From positions 1-64,000 of the forward strand of contig NZ_CAMLIG010000008.1 in NCBI RefSeq assembly GCF_946480185.1: DNA of 64,000 nt, read 5' to 3'. The notes beneath the pieces are model-generated. The model saw only the letters and a list, made by a program, of their open reading frames with translations, ran no database searches and was not told where the DNA came from. A program made the translations under genes and the position numbers. Origin of the DNA: an uncultured Pedobacter sp. (lineage in GTDB: Bacteria; Bacteroidota; Bacteroidia; Sphingobacteriales; Sphingobacteriaceae). Shown one piece after another: positions 17,355 through 27,072 of this stretch (positions within the stretch are counted from its first letter, which is position 1; each line of letters opens with the position of its first letter).

Positions 17355-18587
17355 TTACTCGTACCTTAACGCCTCCACCGGATCTAATTTCGAAGCTTTT
17401 GAAGCAGGGATAATTCCAGAAGCGAGTCCAGTGCCTATACAGGCAATTAGCCCTATAAAAATCCACAACCAAGGGATTAAAAACGAAGCGCCCATGGCAA
17501 TAGCCAGCAGATTTCCCATCACAATTCCCAAAAATATTCCTACTCCGCCACCAATCAAACAAATCACTATGGCTTCGTACAAAAACTGTTTCCTTATTAA
17601 GGCGGGGTTTGCGCCAATTGCTTTGCGGACACCTATCTCTCTGGTACGCTCTGTAACAGAAACCATCATAATATTCATCAGTGCTATTGCGGCACCAATT
17701 AAGGTGATCAAACCAATGGCAATACCTGCAATCTGAACAAACTTTAAATTACTGATCAAAGTTTCTGCAATTGCATCACTTTTGGTGGTCTCAAAATTAT
17801 TCTCTTCTTGTACATTTAAGTTCCTTACCTTACGCATTAAGGCAGTAGCTTCACCAGAAGCATAATCTATCATAGTTGGGTCATTAACCATTACAGAAAT
17901 GGTGTAGGTTGGGTTTGAATTTTTCATAATCTGCCTACCCCTAATAATCGGAATTACGCAAACCTTGTCCCCACCAAATCCCATGCTTGATCCTTTTGGT
18001 GCAAATACACCAATTACCCTAAACTTGTTAGTGCCAATTGTAATTATCTTATCAATAGGGTCTTCTTGTGCAAAAAATTTCTGCTTAATCTCATCACCAA
18101 TAATTACTACGCTAGTACCAAATTCCATATCGTCATTGGAAAAGTTCCTTCCCTCGGCAATTTTATAACCACCTGTAAAAACGTACGCAGCATCTCCGCC
18201 TAATACCGAAATATTAGGATTGGTTTTGTCGTTTTTATATTTAACTGTAGCGGCAAAAGATGCAAAAGTATTTACAGAAACCATAGCAGGTACAGTGTAT
18301 CGTTCTTTAAAATCCATTGCCTGTCGATAAGTAATAACGGGCCAACGCTTCGCCTTACTTCCTTTTCCACCAATTCTAATCCCAGTGCCTCGATTCCTTA
18401 TGGTAAATGAATTTGCCCCCATGCTAGCAAAAGTATTATTGAGCGACCCTTTAATGGCGTCTATAGATGTTAAAATTCCTACCAATGCCATTAAACCAAT
18501 CGCAATAATAAGCGCTGTTAAAAATGTTCGTAGCTTATTGCCTTTGATAGATTGTAGGGCTATCTTAACGATTTCTATATTATCCAT
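17355..18587 (-). CDS. ABC transporter permease, MacB/FtsX type
   Basis: The 410-residue protein has an N-terminal membrane helix (about 20-42) with the [14 protein letters not shown] block, a periplasmic MacB_PCD domain (about 45-260), and a C-terminal FtsX domain with three helices (about 285-310, 335-360, 370-395). The [16 protein letters not shown] motif is the family coupling helix. Such permeases pair with a MacB-like ATPase to move peptides or lipoproteins or to shape the envelope. No ATPase gene is adjacent, so the partner is elsewhere. Confidence 0.9.
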   Translation of the reverse strand: MDNIEIVKIALQSIKGNKLRTFLTALIIAIGLMALVGILTSIDAIKGSLNNTFASMGANSFTIRNRGTGIRIGGKGSKAKRWPVITYRQAMDFKERYTVPAMVSVNTFASFAATVKYKNDKTNPNISVLGGDAAYVFTGGYKIAEGRNFSNDDMEFGTSVVIIGDEIKQKFFAQEDPIDKIITIGTNKFRVIGVFAPKGSSMGFGGDKVCVIPIIRGRQIMKNSNPTYTISVMVNDPTMIDYASGEATALMRKVRNLNVQEENNFETTKSDAIAETLISNLKFVQIAGIAIGLITLIGAAIALMNIMMVSVTERTREIGVRKAIGANPALIRKQFLYEAIVICLIGGGVGIFLGIVMGNLLAIAMGASFLIPWLWIFIGLIACIGTGLASGIIPASKASKLDPVEALRYE

Positions 18588-18770
18588 TCGGGAGGTTTAA
18601 CACAAATTAACGATCCTTTTTAAGACCCTTATAAATAACATTTGTTACAACGATTTATAATTTTAGAAATATACAAAATTAGCTTTGCAGATTTTAAAGT
18701 CTTTTTAATAGGTGCCAATGCTCAAAAACGTAAGACGTTTTGAAATCAGCCATCTAGTCAATTATCTTTA

Positions 18771-18932
18771 AGAGCCTGTTTAAAATTCATCTAATAATTT
18801 GTTTATGCTTCTTTTTGGCTACAAATGCGTTAAATTTTTCAAGATAGCTTCCGGCTATCTCTACAAAATTTGCCTTTTTTCGCTCAAAAATAACCTATAA
18901 ACATTTTTACAATATAAATTTAAACAGGCTCT
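18771..18932. mobile_element. MITE-like element with perfect 14-bp terminal inverted repeats
   Basis: The ends AGAGCCTGTTTAAA (18771-18784) and TTTAAACAGGCTCT (18919-18932) are exact inverted copies. Inside lies a hairpin, AGATAGC-TTCC-GGCTATCT (18842-18860), flanked by AAATTTTT and AAAATTT. At 162 bp with no reading frame, this has the form of a miniature inverted-repeat transposable element. No clear target duplication is seen. Confidence 0.6.
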
Positions 18933-19041
18933 AATATTCCTATCACATTTCAAAAATGCCAAGGGTAATACCTTTCTAAAAAATCATTCAATGGAATAAG
19001 TGAAGTTACGCCTGGTTTTAAATTGCTGTTTGATGAGAATG

Positions 19042-20922
19042 CTAATTCAATGCCTTTTTACTGTAAACGTGGTATTCTCCTGGAGCCAATGTTAAATCAT
19101 AAGTACTGCTGCTTAAATTAACGGTATTTCCAAAAGCATCTATCCAGTTTCCGGCTGTACCAAAATCAATGTTCGCTTTTTGCGGAACCACATCAAAATT
19201 ACCCACAACAATTACGTTGTTGGCTGGTGCGTTAAGCCTGATGTATTTTACTGCGCCACTAAGGCTAAAGCTGAAATCAGAACTGTTAAAGATGTCATTT
19301 CTTTCTTTTAAACCTATCATTTTTGTATAAACATCATACAAGGCTTTACGGTTTGGATCCTGAAGATACTCCCAGTGAATTGGTTTTTCGCCGGTACGTC
19401 CGTTTTGATCAATACTGATATCATAACCCAGCTCGCCAAACTGCCAAACCATTTTGGGTCCTGGGATCGCAAAAAAGAAAGCAGCCGCTAGTTCTTCTCT
19501 TTTTAAGGATGTTGCTAAATTATTTTTGATCACATAAGCAGAGTTAGCATTTCCATAAGTGATATTCTTGAAATTCAGTCGCTCTTCATCGTGACTTTCG
19601 ATATACGCAACTACCCCGTCTGATTTTGTAAATCCGTGGTTACTAAAAAATCCCCAAGAGAAATCTGATTTCCCTAAATAGCCCATTGTGGCCTCGTTCA
19701 TGTTGTAGTTTAGGTTTGTCCAAACCATTAAGCCATCATTTGTCAACTCGGTTTCTTCTTTAGTATCGGCAAAATGCTCTAAAATGGTATAAAAGTTATT
19801 GTCATCAACGCTTTTGATAAAAGCGTGATAATCTTTCCAGGTGGCTACCCGGCTTGCGTCATAAGTTGCAAAACCTGCATCATCTGTAGATTTATGCTGT
19901 GTAAAGCCTTTGGATAAATCGAAACGGAAACCATCAATTTTATATTGCTGCATCCAAAATTTCATTACATTTTTGGAGAATTGTTTGGTAGCCACACTCT
20001 CGTGGTTGAAATCAAAACCCACATTATAAGGATGAGTTGCCGCCATATTAAACCAAGGACTATCTGCGGTTGGCGCACCATTGCTAAAATACATTTGTAC
20101 CATTGGCGATTGCCCAAAGGAATGGTTTAAAACCATATCTAAAATTACGGCTATTCCTTTGCCGTGGCATTCGTCAATAAAATTTTGAAGCGCTATTTTT
20201 GTTCCGTAATATTTATCCGGAGCAAAGTAGAAAGACGGGTTATAACCCCAACTCAAATTCCCTTCAAACTCATTTACGGGCATTAACTCAATGGCATTGA
20301 TGCCTAAATTTTTCAAATAATCTAATTTGGTAAGTGTGCTGGTATAGCTATGGTCCGCTGTAAAATCTCGCACCAATAGCTCATAAATCACCAAATTGTT
20401 TTTTGCCGGACGGGTAAAGCTGTTGTTTTTCCAAGTGTATTTGGGTTGGTTAGCCTGCATTACGCTTACAATCCCAGTAGTTTTTCCGGTGGGGTAAGGT
20501 TTTAAGTTTGGATAGGTGCTTGCGCTGATGTATTTATCGTTGTCCGGATCTAAAACTTTTTCGCAATAAGGATCGGCAACTTTTAATGTTCCATTGATTT
20601 CAAATTGGTAGGCATATTCTGTATCTGGGTTGAGGTTATCTATCTGTACAAACCAGGTTTTGCCGTCTTTTGCCAATTGCATTCTGTTGAGGTTGTTTTG
20701 CCAATTGTTAAAATCGCCGATGATGGAAACGGAGGTTTTGCCGGGAGCGAAAAGGGTTACAATTGCTGATGTTCCGTTATTGATAAATGCTACGCCGTCT
20801 TTTGCGTCGGCCGGAAGCTCAGCCTGTGGCGGTGTTGGATTGGTGTCGCCCGTTCCTTTGTCCTTTTTGCAGGAGGTGTTTAGGGTGATGGTGATGAGGA
20901 ATAAATAAAATATCTTTTTCAT
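19042..20922 (-). CDS. GH13 alpha-amylase-family lipoprotein
   Basis: The 626-residue protein has a lipobox (LNTSC, Cys18). A CBM48-like beta-sandwich follows (about 45-125, with VSIIGDFNNW). The GH13 barrel carries region I DMVLNH (262-267), nucleophile Asp335 in GFRFDLSKG, acid/base Glu382 in ILEHF, and Asp445 in ESHDEER. An all-beta C-terminal domain ends the chain. It is probably anchored to the cell surface and cuts starch or glycogen-like glucans. It is the last gene of the minus-strand starch locus, separated from the MFS gene by a 489-bp repeat-filled spacer. Confidence 0.93.
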   Translation of the reverse strand: MKKIFYLFLITITLNTSCKKDKGTGDTNPTPPQAELPADAKDGVAFINNGTSAIVTLFAPGKTSVSIIGDFNNWQNNLNRMQLAKDGKTWFVQIDNLNPDTEYAYQFEINGTLKVADPYCEKVLDPDNDKYISASTYPNLKPYPTGKTTGIVSVMQANQPKYTWKNNSFTRPAKNNLVIYELLVRDFTADHSYTSTLTKLDYLKNLGINAIELMPVNEFEGNLSWGYNPSFYFAPDKYYGTKIALQNFIDECHGKGIAVILDMVLNHSFGQSPMVQMYFSNGAPTADSPWFNMAATHPYNVGFDFNHESVATKQFSKNVMKFWMQQYKIDGFRFDLSKGFTQHKSTDDAGFATYDASRVATWKDYHAFIKSVDDNNFYTILEHFADTKEETELTNDGLMVWTNLNYNMNEATMGYLGKSDFSWGFFSNHGFTKSDGVVAYIESHDEERLNFKNITYGNANSAYVIKNNLATSLKREELAAAFFFAIPGPKMVWQFGELGYDISIDQNGRTGEKPIHWEYLQDPNRKALYDVYTKMIGLKERNDIFNSSDFSFSLSGAVKYIRLNAPANNVIVVGNFDVVPQKANIDFGTAGNWIDAFGNTVNLSSSTYDLTLAPGEYHVYSKKALN

Positions 20923-20963
20923 GTTTGTGTTTGTTAATTTATTTTCTGAGCTTCTTCATACTT

Positions 20964-21003
20964 CGTTATTTTGATCCGCCGATTGGCGGAGAAACATATC
21001 AAA
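20964..21003 (+). repeat. CGTCATG-family half element, copy 2
   Basis: This reads CGTTATTTTGATCCGCCGATTGGCGGAGA in part and matches, inverted, the right arm of the element at 6190-6300, including the small palindrome TCCGCCGATTGGCGGA. Confidence 0.55.
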
Positions 21004-21059
21004 TAGATAGTTGATTTTAACTTTATTATAAGTTTTACTTTTGGCTAACGCCTCTGCCC

Positions 21060-21228
21060 GCTGGAGCCTTTTTTTCTTTACTTTTTTCCGCAAAAAGTAA
21101 CAAAAACTCTCGACTGCGCCTTTTGCTAGGGGAGGCAGTGGTTGTACTTTTTTCACCGGTACCGCAAGCCAAGGTCGAATTTTTCGGTGTACTTCGGTCT
21201 TTGCTTTTGCTGTGTGGGTGCTTCTAGT
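21060..21228 (+). repeat. Dispersed intergenic repeat, copy B
   Basis: This shares with copies A, C and D the TACTTTTTTCCGCAAAAAG palindrome, the AAAACTCTCGACTGCGCC block, TACCGCAAG, then GAATTTTT, GTGTACTT and GGTCTTTGCTTTTG at the same order and spacing. It lies in the spacer between the MFS and GH13 lipoprotein genes. Confidence 0.65.
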
Positions 21229-21234
21229 TTCCAT

Positions 21235-21331
21235 CCCGTCATGTTGAACGCAGTGGAACATCTCCTCCTATAAGTATTCAGATCGTATGGAAACAAAGCA
21301 AATGAGATGTCTCGTATCCTCGACATAACGG
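21235..21331. repeat. Dispersed inverted-repeat element (CGTCATG family), copy 3
   Basis: The left arm CCCGTCATGTTGAACGCAG (running into GGAACATCTC) is matched by a right arm, GAGATGTCTCG to CGACATAACGG (21304-21331), in inverse orientation. About 40 bp separate the arms. The same left arm directly follows repeat C at 29911. Confidence 0.6.
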
Positions 21332-21411
21332 TGTGGAGATATAACAGGTCAATCGTAGCAGAGTCGAAGAGTACTCCTTGCCCTTTTGTTGTATGCGTTT
21401 CCATTTTAACC

Positions 21412-22788
21412 CTAAACTGATCTTCCTCCCTCAATTTCCAATTCTGCTGTTAGCACACTATCTGTTGTTTTTGATTCTCTGATAAAAAAGTAGCATACCA
21501 ATGCGGCTAAAACCATTAATGCTCCGCCCAGCTGTACGGCTAAAAGTCGGTCGTTGTTTAACACATTTCTCATTAACCAGCCAAAACCTAGTGATGCCAA
21601 AATCTCGGGCAGTACAATAAAGAAATTGAAAATACCCATGTAAATCCCGATTTTGTTTTTTGGTAAACAACCACTTAACATGGCATAAGGCATGGATAAA
21701 ATACTTGCCCAGGCAATCCCAACTCCCGTCATGCAGAGGTAAAGCATATTTTTATCATGCACCCAAGCCACGCTAATTAAGCCTAAAGCGCCACATAATA
21801 AACAAAGCGCATGGGTGGTTTTTCTGCCCAGTTTATCAGCGATAGTTGGCAAAACCAACGCGAACAAAAAGGTAACTACACTATAATACGCTAAAGTTAA
21901 ACTGCCGAAATCTGCGCCAGCTGCATAAATTGGATCACTGGCGTCTTTGCCACCAAATACGTTTACCGCAACGGCTGTGGTATAATAAAACCACATTAAA
22001 AACAAGCCGGGCCAAGTGAAAAACTGCACCAAAGAAACTATTTGCATTCGTTTCGGCATTTGCTTTAGTGCCGTAAAAATTTCTTTTGCTCCGCTTAAAA
22101 ATCCTTTTTTGCCTTCCTTTTGCTGTGCTGCTAATTCTTCTGCTGTTGGCGGATATTCATTAGTGGTTAACACCGTCCATAATACAGATGCGAAAAAGAA
22201 AAATGCGCCGATATAAAAGGAATATCGTACGTTTTCTGGGATGCTGCCTTGCGCCGCGGTATTGGTTAAATGGAAAACGTTGTTCATTAACCAAGGTAGA
22301 GCAGATGCAATACTGCCGCCCAAACCAATCATCATGCTTTGCATAATAAAACCTCTGTTTACCTGACTGTCGGGCAATTTATCGGTTACAAAAGCTCTAA
22401 ATGGCTCCATGGAAACGTTCCCAAAAACATCTAAAACCCACAGTAAACCGGCTGCCATCCACAAAGCGCTACTATGTGGCATCATAATCAGCGCAATACT
22501 GCTAATTAAAGCCCCAACCATAAAGTACGGCCTTCTTCTGCCCCAAGTTGGGTGCCATGTTCTGTCACTTAAGTAGCCAATAATTGGCTGTACCAGTAAT
22601 CCTGTTAATGGCGCTGCCAAAAAGAGCAGTGGAACTTGGTCTGCATGTGCGCCTAAACCTTCGTAAATGCGACCCATGTTGGCTCTTTGCAAATCCCAGC
22701 CAAACTGGATTCCGAAAAACCCCACACTCATATTAACAATTTGTGCCAGCGAAAGCTTCGGATTTTCTAGTGCGGTTTTTAAGTTCAT
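21412..22788 (-). CDS. MFS sugar transporter (maltose/GPH-like)
   Basis: The 458-residue membrane protein has about 12 hydrophobic segments. The first cytoplasmic loop reads GYLSDRTWHPTWGRRRPYF, the signature of the sucrose/maltose proton symporter group, and ALPDSQVNR-like and GGSIASALPW blocks follow. It is inferred to bring maltose or short maltodextrins across the inner membrane, feeding the GH65 and beta-phosphoglucomutase pair. It starts 9 bp after the upstream GH13 stop, so the two are co-transcribed. Confidence 0.88.
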   Translation of the reverse strand: MNLKTALENPKLSLAQIVNMSVGFFGIQFGWDLQRANMGRIYEGLGAHADQVPLLFLAAPLTGLLVQPIIGYLSDRTWHPTWGRRRPYFMVGALISSIALIMMPHSSALWMAAGLLWVLDVFGNVSMEPFRAFVTDKLPDSQVNRGFIMQSMMIGLGGSIASALPWLMNNVFHLTNTAAQGSIPENVRYSFYIGAFFFFASVLWTVLTTNEYPPTAEELAAQQKEGKKGFLSGAKEIFTALKQMPKRMQIVSLVQFFTWPGLFLMWFYYTTAVAVNVFGGKDASDPIYAAGADFGSLTLAYYSVVTFLFALVLPTIADKLGRKTTHALCLLCGALGLISVAWVHDKNMLYLCMTGVGIAWASILSMPYAMLSGCLPKNKIGIYMGIFNFFIVLPEILASLGFGWLMRNVLNNDRLLAVQLGGALMVLAALVCYFFIRESKTTDSVLTAELEIEGGRSV

Positions 22789-22797
22789 ATTCTTTAT

Positions 22798-24621
22798 TTA
22801 AAAAGCTATAATTTGTGATGAAACTGGCTGTATATTGATGTGGATACTATCACCTGAAGGTGATTGCAAGGTTGTGTTGCTGAGCAAATCGCCAGGATTT
22901 TCTGGTTTTTTACCATTTAAAACTTCTTGAGGAATGCGGATGTTTCCTTCAAAAGATTTATCCCTGTTAAAGTTTGCAACGATGAGCAAACGTTGATTTG
23001 CCGTATAACGGATGAAAGCATAAACACGATTGTCATTTAGCTGGCTTTGCGGAATTTCATAAAAACCGCCGTTTGTAATTGCTTCACTTTGGGTGCTAAC
23101 TTTTAACAGGTTTTGATAAAAATTTCTTAAATTCTTTTGCTGTTCGCTAAGTTGTGCACCATCAAATGCACCCTTATTCATCCATTTTTGATGCTCTGGT
23201 ACGCCCCAATAATCAAAAATAGTGGTTCTTCCATCTTCGCCTCCAAAGCCCTCAACACCTTTACCGGGCTCACCCACTTCTTGTCCAAAGTAGATCAAAA
23301 CCGGACCTTTGCCCAATGTTGCACTTACTGTCATTGCGGGTAAGGATAAGTTTGCATCTCCGGCAAATCCATTGGAAGCGATGCGTTCCTCATCATGGTT
23401 TTCCAAAAAACGAAGCATGTGATTATCAAAGTTTTGTACGGCTTGCTTTGCGTTTGAAATATCGGTTACGGTAGCTTCTGGCTGGTTTCTGATGAGTTTT
23501 TTCAAACCATCGTACAAACCTACTTTATCATATAAATAATCAAAACCGCCTTCGTTTAAATATTGCGCATAAACTTGTGGATTGTAAGCCTCGCCAATGA
23601 AAATCAGTCCCGGATACTTAGCTTTAAGCTGTGGAATGAGCCAATGCCAAAATGCCACGGGAACCATTTCTGCCATATCGCAACGGAAACCATCTACTCC
23701 TTTTTGAGCCCAATACTCTAAAATATCTCTCATTTTTAACCATACTGGTGGAATTGGGTCAAAGTGCCCTTGCTCTCCGTTTTGGTAATCCACACCGTAA
23801 TTGAGTTTAATGGTTTCGTACCAATCATCATCATTAGGTTTGGACCGGAAAGAGTTGTTCCCAGTTGCTTTTGCCGGACTTTCGTTAAACTGATAGTCTT
23901 TCAAATAATCCGTGGGGTTTGATTTTTTGTCGATATCCGGAACGGCAAAAACCTGGCCCGGTAAGTAATAAAAATCATTGCTTGCACTGAAACTTTTTGT
24001 GGTATCATCGGTAGCACCAAAATCCTGAACGCCGGCGGGTTTCATGTTGGAGTGGTAACCTCGAGCAACGTGGTTAGGTACAAAATCTATGATTACTTTA
24101 AGGTTTTGGGCATGTGTGCGGTTGATTAAATTCTCAAATTCCAGCATCCGGTTAGGTACATCAACCGCTAAATCCGGGTCCACATCATAATAATCGCGGA
24201 TGGCATAAGGCGAGCCTGCAATGCCTTTTACCACATCTGCATCGCTATTTGGGATACCAAACTTGGTGTAATCTGTAAGGCTGGCGTGGGCAATTACACC
24301 GGTGTACCAAAGATAATTTACGCTGAGTTCTTTGATGCCGTTTAAGGCTTTGTCATCAATATCGTTAAACTTACCAACGCCGTTTTGCGCTAAAGTTCCG
24401 TAATAAGTATTGGTGGTATTTTTATTGCCGAATAAACGTGGTAGCAATTGGTAAATCACGATTTTTTTATCGCTCATTTTGATGGATTTTGTTTGAGAAA
24501 AAGTAATTCCTGATACAAACATCAATATAAAAATCAACGAAATGGTTTTACCTAAGAATTTGTTTAAACTTTTAAATTGAGTAGAGAACCTCGTAGGTGA
24601 GATGTCTCCTGTCTTAAACAT
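22798..24621 (-). CDS. GH13 alpha-amylase-family glycosidase, exported
   Basis: With this start the protein has 607 residues. The GH13 catalytic residues are Asp315 (GFRCDMAEM), Glu344 (FIGEAYNP) and Asp410 (LENHDEER). A signal-like hydrophobic stretch with cleavage near TFSQ lies at about residues 25-43, after an unusually long N-region. The start is uncertain. An ATG at 24696 would overlap the GH65 gene, ATG 24621 lies inside a dispersed repeat, and ATG 24522 lies in the middle of the hydrophobic segment. It is expected to cut maltodextrins in the periplasm. It sits between the GH65 and MFS genes. Confidence 0.88.
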   Translation of the reverse strand: MFKTGDISPTRFSTQFKSLNKFLGKTISLIFILMFVSGITFSQTKSIKMSDKKIVIYQLLPRLFGNKNTTNTYYGTLAQNGVGKFNDIDDKALNGIKELSVNYLWYTGVIAHASLTDYTKFGIPNSDADVVKGIAGSPYAIRDYYDVDPDLAVDVPNRMLEFENLINRTHAQNLKVIIDFVPNHVARGYHSNMKPAGVQDFGATDDTTKSFSASNDFYYLPGQVFAVPDIDKKSNPTDYLKDYQFNESPAKATGNNSFRSKPNDDDWYETIKLNYGVDYQNGEQGHFDPIPPVWLKMRDILEYWAQKGVDGFRCDMAEMVPVAFWHWLIPQLKAKYPGLIFIGEAYNPQVYAQYLNEGGFDYLYDKVGLYDGLKKLIRNQPEATVTDISNAKQAVQNFDNHMLRFLENHDEERIASNGFAGDANLSLPAMTVSATLGKGPVLIYFGQEVGEPGKGVEGFGGEDGRTTIFDYWGVPEHQKWMNKGAFDGAQLSEQQKNLRNFYQNLLKVSTQSEAITNGGFYEIPQSQLNDNRVYAFIRYTANQRLLIVANFNRDKSFEGNIRIPQEVLNGKKPENPGDLLSNTTLQSPSGDSIHINIQPVSSQIIAF

Positions 24622-24628
24622 GACGCGG
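24593..24628 (-). repeat. CGTCATG-family half element overlapping the GH13 start
   Basis: On the minus strand, CCGCGTCATG followed by GGAGACATCTCACCTA matches the arms at 21235 and 29911 (CGTCATG...GAGACATCTCACCTATAAG). The ATG of CGTCATG is the proposed start codon of the amylase gene. Confidence 0.55.
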
Positions 24629-24670
24629 TTGGCGCTCTCTTTTCTTAAAAATATATTTAAATAAACCATC

Positions 24671-26989
24671 CTAAACCAATTCTGCATTATCAACACTAAG
24701 CTGTGCCGACGTTTTTAAATGATGTCCCTGTCCGTGAATAAAAATTTCTAATTCCTGATTACTATTATTAGTGATTTGAATTTGTTTGCTGTTGATGTTG
24801 ACATTTAAGTTTGCCCCTCTGAAATTAATTTTGAAGGAGAAAGATTGCCATTTGCTAGGTAAAAACGGATTGAAATGTAGCTTCCCATCTCGCACACGCA
24901 TCCCCGCAAAACCTTCTACCACGCTCATCCAAGTGCCCGCCATGGAAGTAATGTGCAGGCCGTCTTCGGTATCGTTGTTATAATCGTCTAAATCTAAGCG
25001 GGCAGTGCGCAAATAAAATTCGTAAGCTCTTGCTTCGTCGTTTAATTTTGCCGCCAAAATGCTGTGTACGCATGGCGAAAGTGAACTTTCGTGAACGGTG
25101 CGTGGCTCGTAAAAATCAAAGTTTCTTTTGATGGTTGCTAAATCGTAATCTTCTTCAAAAAAGTAAATTCCTTGCAAAACATCGGCTTGTTTGATAAAAC
25201 AAGACCGTAAAATCCGGTCCCAACTCCATTTTTGGTTGATGGGTCTTTCTGTTGCCGGTAAATCTTTCACCAAGATTTGTTCTTTATCCAAATAACCGTC
25301 TTGCTGTAAAAAAATACCTTTTTCTGCATCTTCCGGATAGTACATGTGTTCGATGATGTGTTGCCATTCTGCAAACTCCTGAGATTTGAAATTTAATTTT
25401 TGCAACAATTTTTTGTAGGCCTCGGGATTAGATTTTTCTACGAATTGAGTGGCATCCATCGTGTATCTTAGGCACCAAGTTGCCAAAATATTTGTGTACC
25501 AATTGTTGTTGATGTTGTTTTCGTACTCGTTTGGTCCGGTTACGCCAAGCATCACAAACTTGTTTTTATCGGCACTCCAGGTAATTCGTTGTTTCCAAAA
25601 ACGGCTGATGCCGATGAGCACTTCTAAACCGTATTCTGTTAAATAGCTTTGGTCGCCGGTGTAACGGATATAATTGTGAATTGCATAGGCAATAGCTCCG
25701 TTTCGGTGGATTTCCTCGAAAGTGATTTCCCATTCGTTATGGCATTCTTCGCCGTTTATGGTGACCATTGGAAATAAAGCGGCTCCATTGTTAAAGCCCA
25801 GTTTTTGTGCGTTTTCTATCGCTTTATCCAATTGTTTGTAACGATATATCAACAAGTTTTTACTGACTTGTTGCGGTGCTGTTGCCAAATAAAAAGGTAC
25901 ACAATACGCTTCGGTATCCCAATAAGTGGAACCTCCGTATTTCTCGCCAGTGAAACCTTTTGGGCCTATATTTAAACGGTCGTCCTTACCGGTATAGGTT
26001 TGAAAAAGTTGGAAAATATTAAAGCGGATGGCTTGTTGGGCGGCCACATCGCCGTTGATAACGATATCGCTTTCTTCCCATTTATTGGCCCACGCTTGCT
26101 TTTGCTCGTATTTGAGTTGGTCAAAACCTTTTGCGGATGCTTTAGCGATAACTTGCTTCGCATGGTTTAATAACTCAGCTTTTGGATGGTTTTCTGAGGA
26201 TAAATTGGTTGCAATTTTAATCAAGCTGATTTCCTGGTTTTGGTTTATGGCCAAAGTGATTTTTTGTGCAATAAACTTTTCTTTTTTTATGGCTTCGGAT
26301 TTAAAATCGAGAACCTTTTCATCAACCAAAAGCTGAATAAAACTGGCTGTACAAACTTCAAACGCTGTTTTTTTAGTGCGTAAAGTGAGGTAAGCTTCTT
26401 TGTTGCTGATTTCGTCATTTACAAAATCCCAGAACTTCTCATCGTAATTGCTATCCTGATTTTTTACATCACCATCAATAAATGGTGTTAATGTTAGTTG
26501 ACCATCAAAATTTAAAGGCGTGATGCTGTATTTTATTGCTCCAACTTCATCATCCACAATGCTGCAAAAGCGGATGGCTTTTACTTTCACTTTTTTACCC
26601 GACTTTAGCTCTGCGGTAAAATTGCGTTCCAGATAGCCTTCCTGCATATTTAAAATCCTTTTAAAATCGGTAACTTTTGCGGTGGCTAGATCTAAAATTT
26701 CATCGTCAATTTTAACTTTGATGCCTATCCAGTTGGCTGCATTTAAAACCTTTGCAAAATATTCCGGATAGCCGTTTTTCCACCAGCCCACACGGGTTTT
26801 ATCCGGATAGTAAACGCCTGCCACGTAATTTCCGCTTAAAGTTTCGCCAGAATATGCTTCTTCAAAATTTGCTCTTTGGCCCATACGGCCATTGCCTAAA
26901 CTGAAAATGCTTTCTGATATTTTATTTAAATGTGGATCAAAACCTTCTTCAATAATGTTCCACTCGTTTTTTATAATGTAATCCTTCAT
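24671..26989 (-). CDS. mapA: GH65 maltose phosphorylase
   Basis: The 772-residue protein has the GH65 layout: N-terminal beta-sandwich (to about 270), linker, (alpha/alpha)6 barrel with YWDTE (356-360), and a small C-terminal beta domain. The general acid Glu488 lies in GVTGPNEYENNINNNWY, at the place of Glu487 of Lactobacillus maltose phosphorylase. A phosphate-site His lies in VHESSLSPCVHS. No signal peptide is seen, so it is cytoplasmic. It would split maltose with phosphate into beta-glucose-1-phosphate and glucose. The pgmB gene directly upstream supports this; trehalose or kojibiose phosphorylase activity is less likely. Confidence 0.88.
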   Translation of the reverse strand: MKDYIIKNEWNIIEEGFDPHLNKISESIFSLGNGRMGQRANFEEAYSGETLSGNYVAGVYYPDKTRVGWWKNGYPEYFAKVLNAANWIGIKVKIDDEILDLATAKVTDFKRILNMQEGYLERNFTAELKSGKKVKVKAIRFCSIVDDEVGAIKYSITPLNFDGQLTLTPFIDGDVKNQDSNYDEKFWDFVNDEISNKEAYLTLRTKKTAFEVCTASFIQLLVDEKVLDFKSEAIKKEKFIAQKITLAINQNQEISLIKIATNLSSENHPKAELLNHAKQVIAKASAKGFDQLKYEQKQAWANKWEESDIVINGDVAAQQAIRFNIFQLFQTYTGKDDRLNIGPKGFTGEKYGGSTYWDTEAYCVPFYLATAPQQVSKNLLIYRYKQLDKAIENAQKLGFNNGAALFPMVTINGEECHNEWEITFEEIHRNGAIAYAIHNYIRYTGDQSYLTEYGLEVLIGISRFWKQRITWSADKNKFVMLGVTGPNEYENNINNNWYTNILATWCLRYTMDATQFVEKSNPEAYKKLLQKLNFKSQEFAEWQHIIEHMYYPEDAEKGIFLQQDGYLDKEQILVKDLPATERPINQKWSWDRILRSCFIKQADVLQGIYFFEEDYDLATIKRNFDFYEPRTVHESSLSPCVHSILAAKLNDEARAYEFYLRTARLDLDDYNNDTEDGLHITSMAGTWMSVVEGFAGMRVRDGKLHFNPFLPSKWQSFSFKINFRGANLNVNINSKQIQITNNSNQELEIFIHGQGHHLKTSAQLSVDNAELV

Positions 26990-27072
26990 TTTTTAGATAT
27001 GAGAATTGAGATGTGAGAAATTGAGACCCTTTAATCGTGGATACAAGTCTTAAATCTCTTTATCTTATATAT

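Noticed and set aside
17299..17562. 87-codon minus-strand frame near the MacB-type permease
   Set aside because: It overlaps the permease C-terminus in another frame and lacks any family signature.
20956..21434. Two overlapping minus-strand frames between the MFS and GH13 lipoprotein genes
   Set aside because: They cover the repeat-filled spacer and overlap the MFS gene end; composition is atypical.
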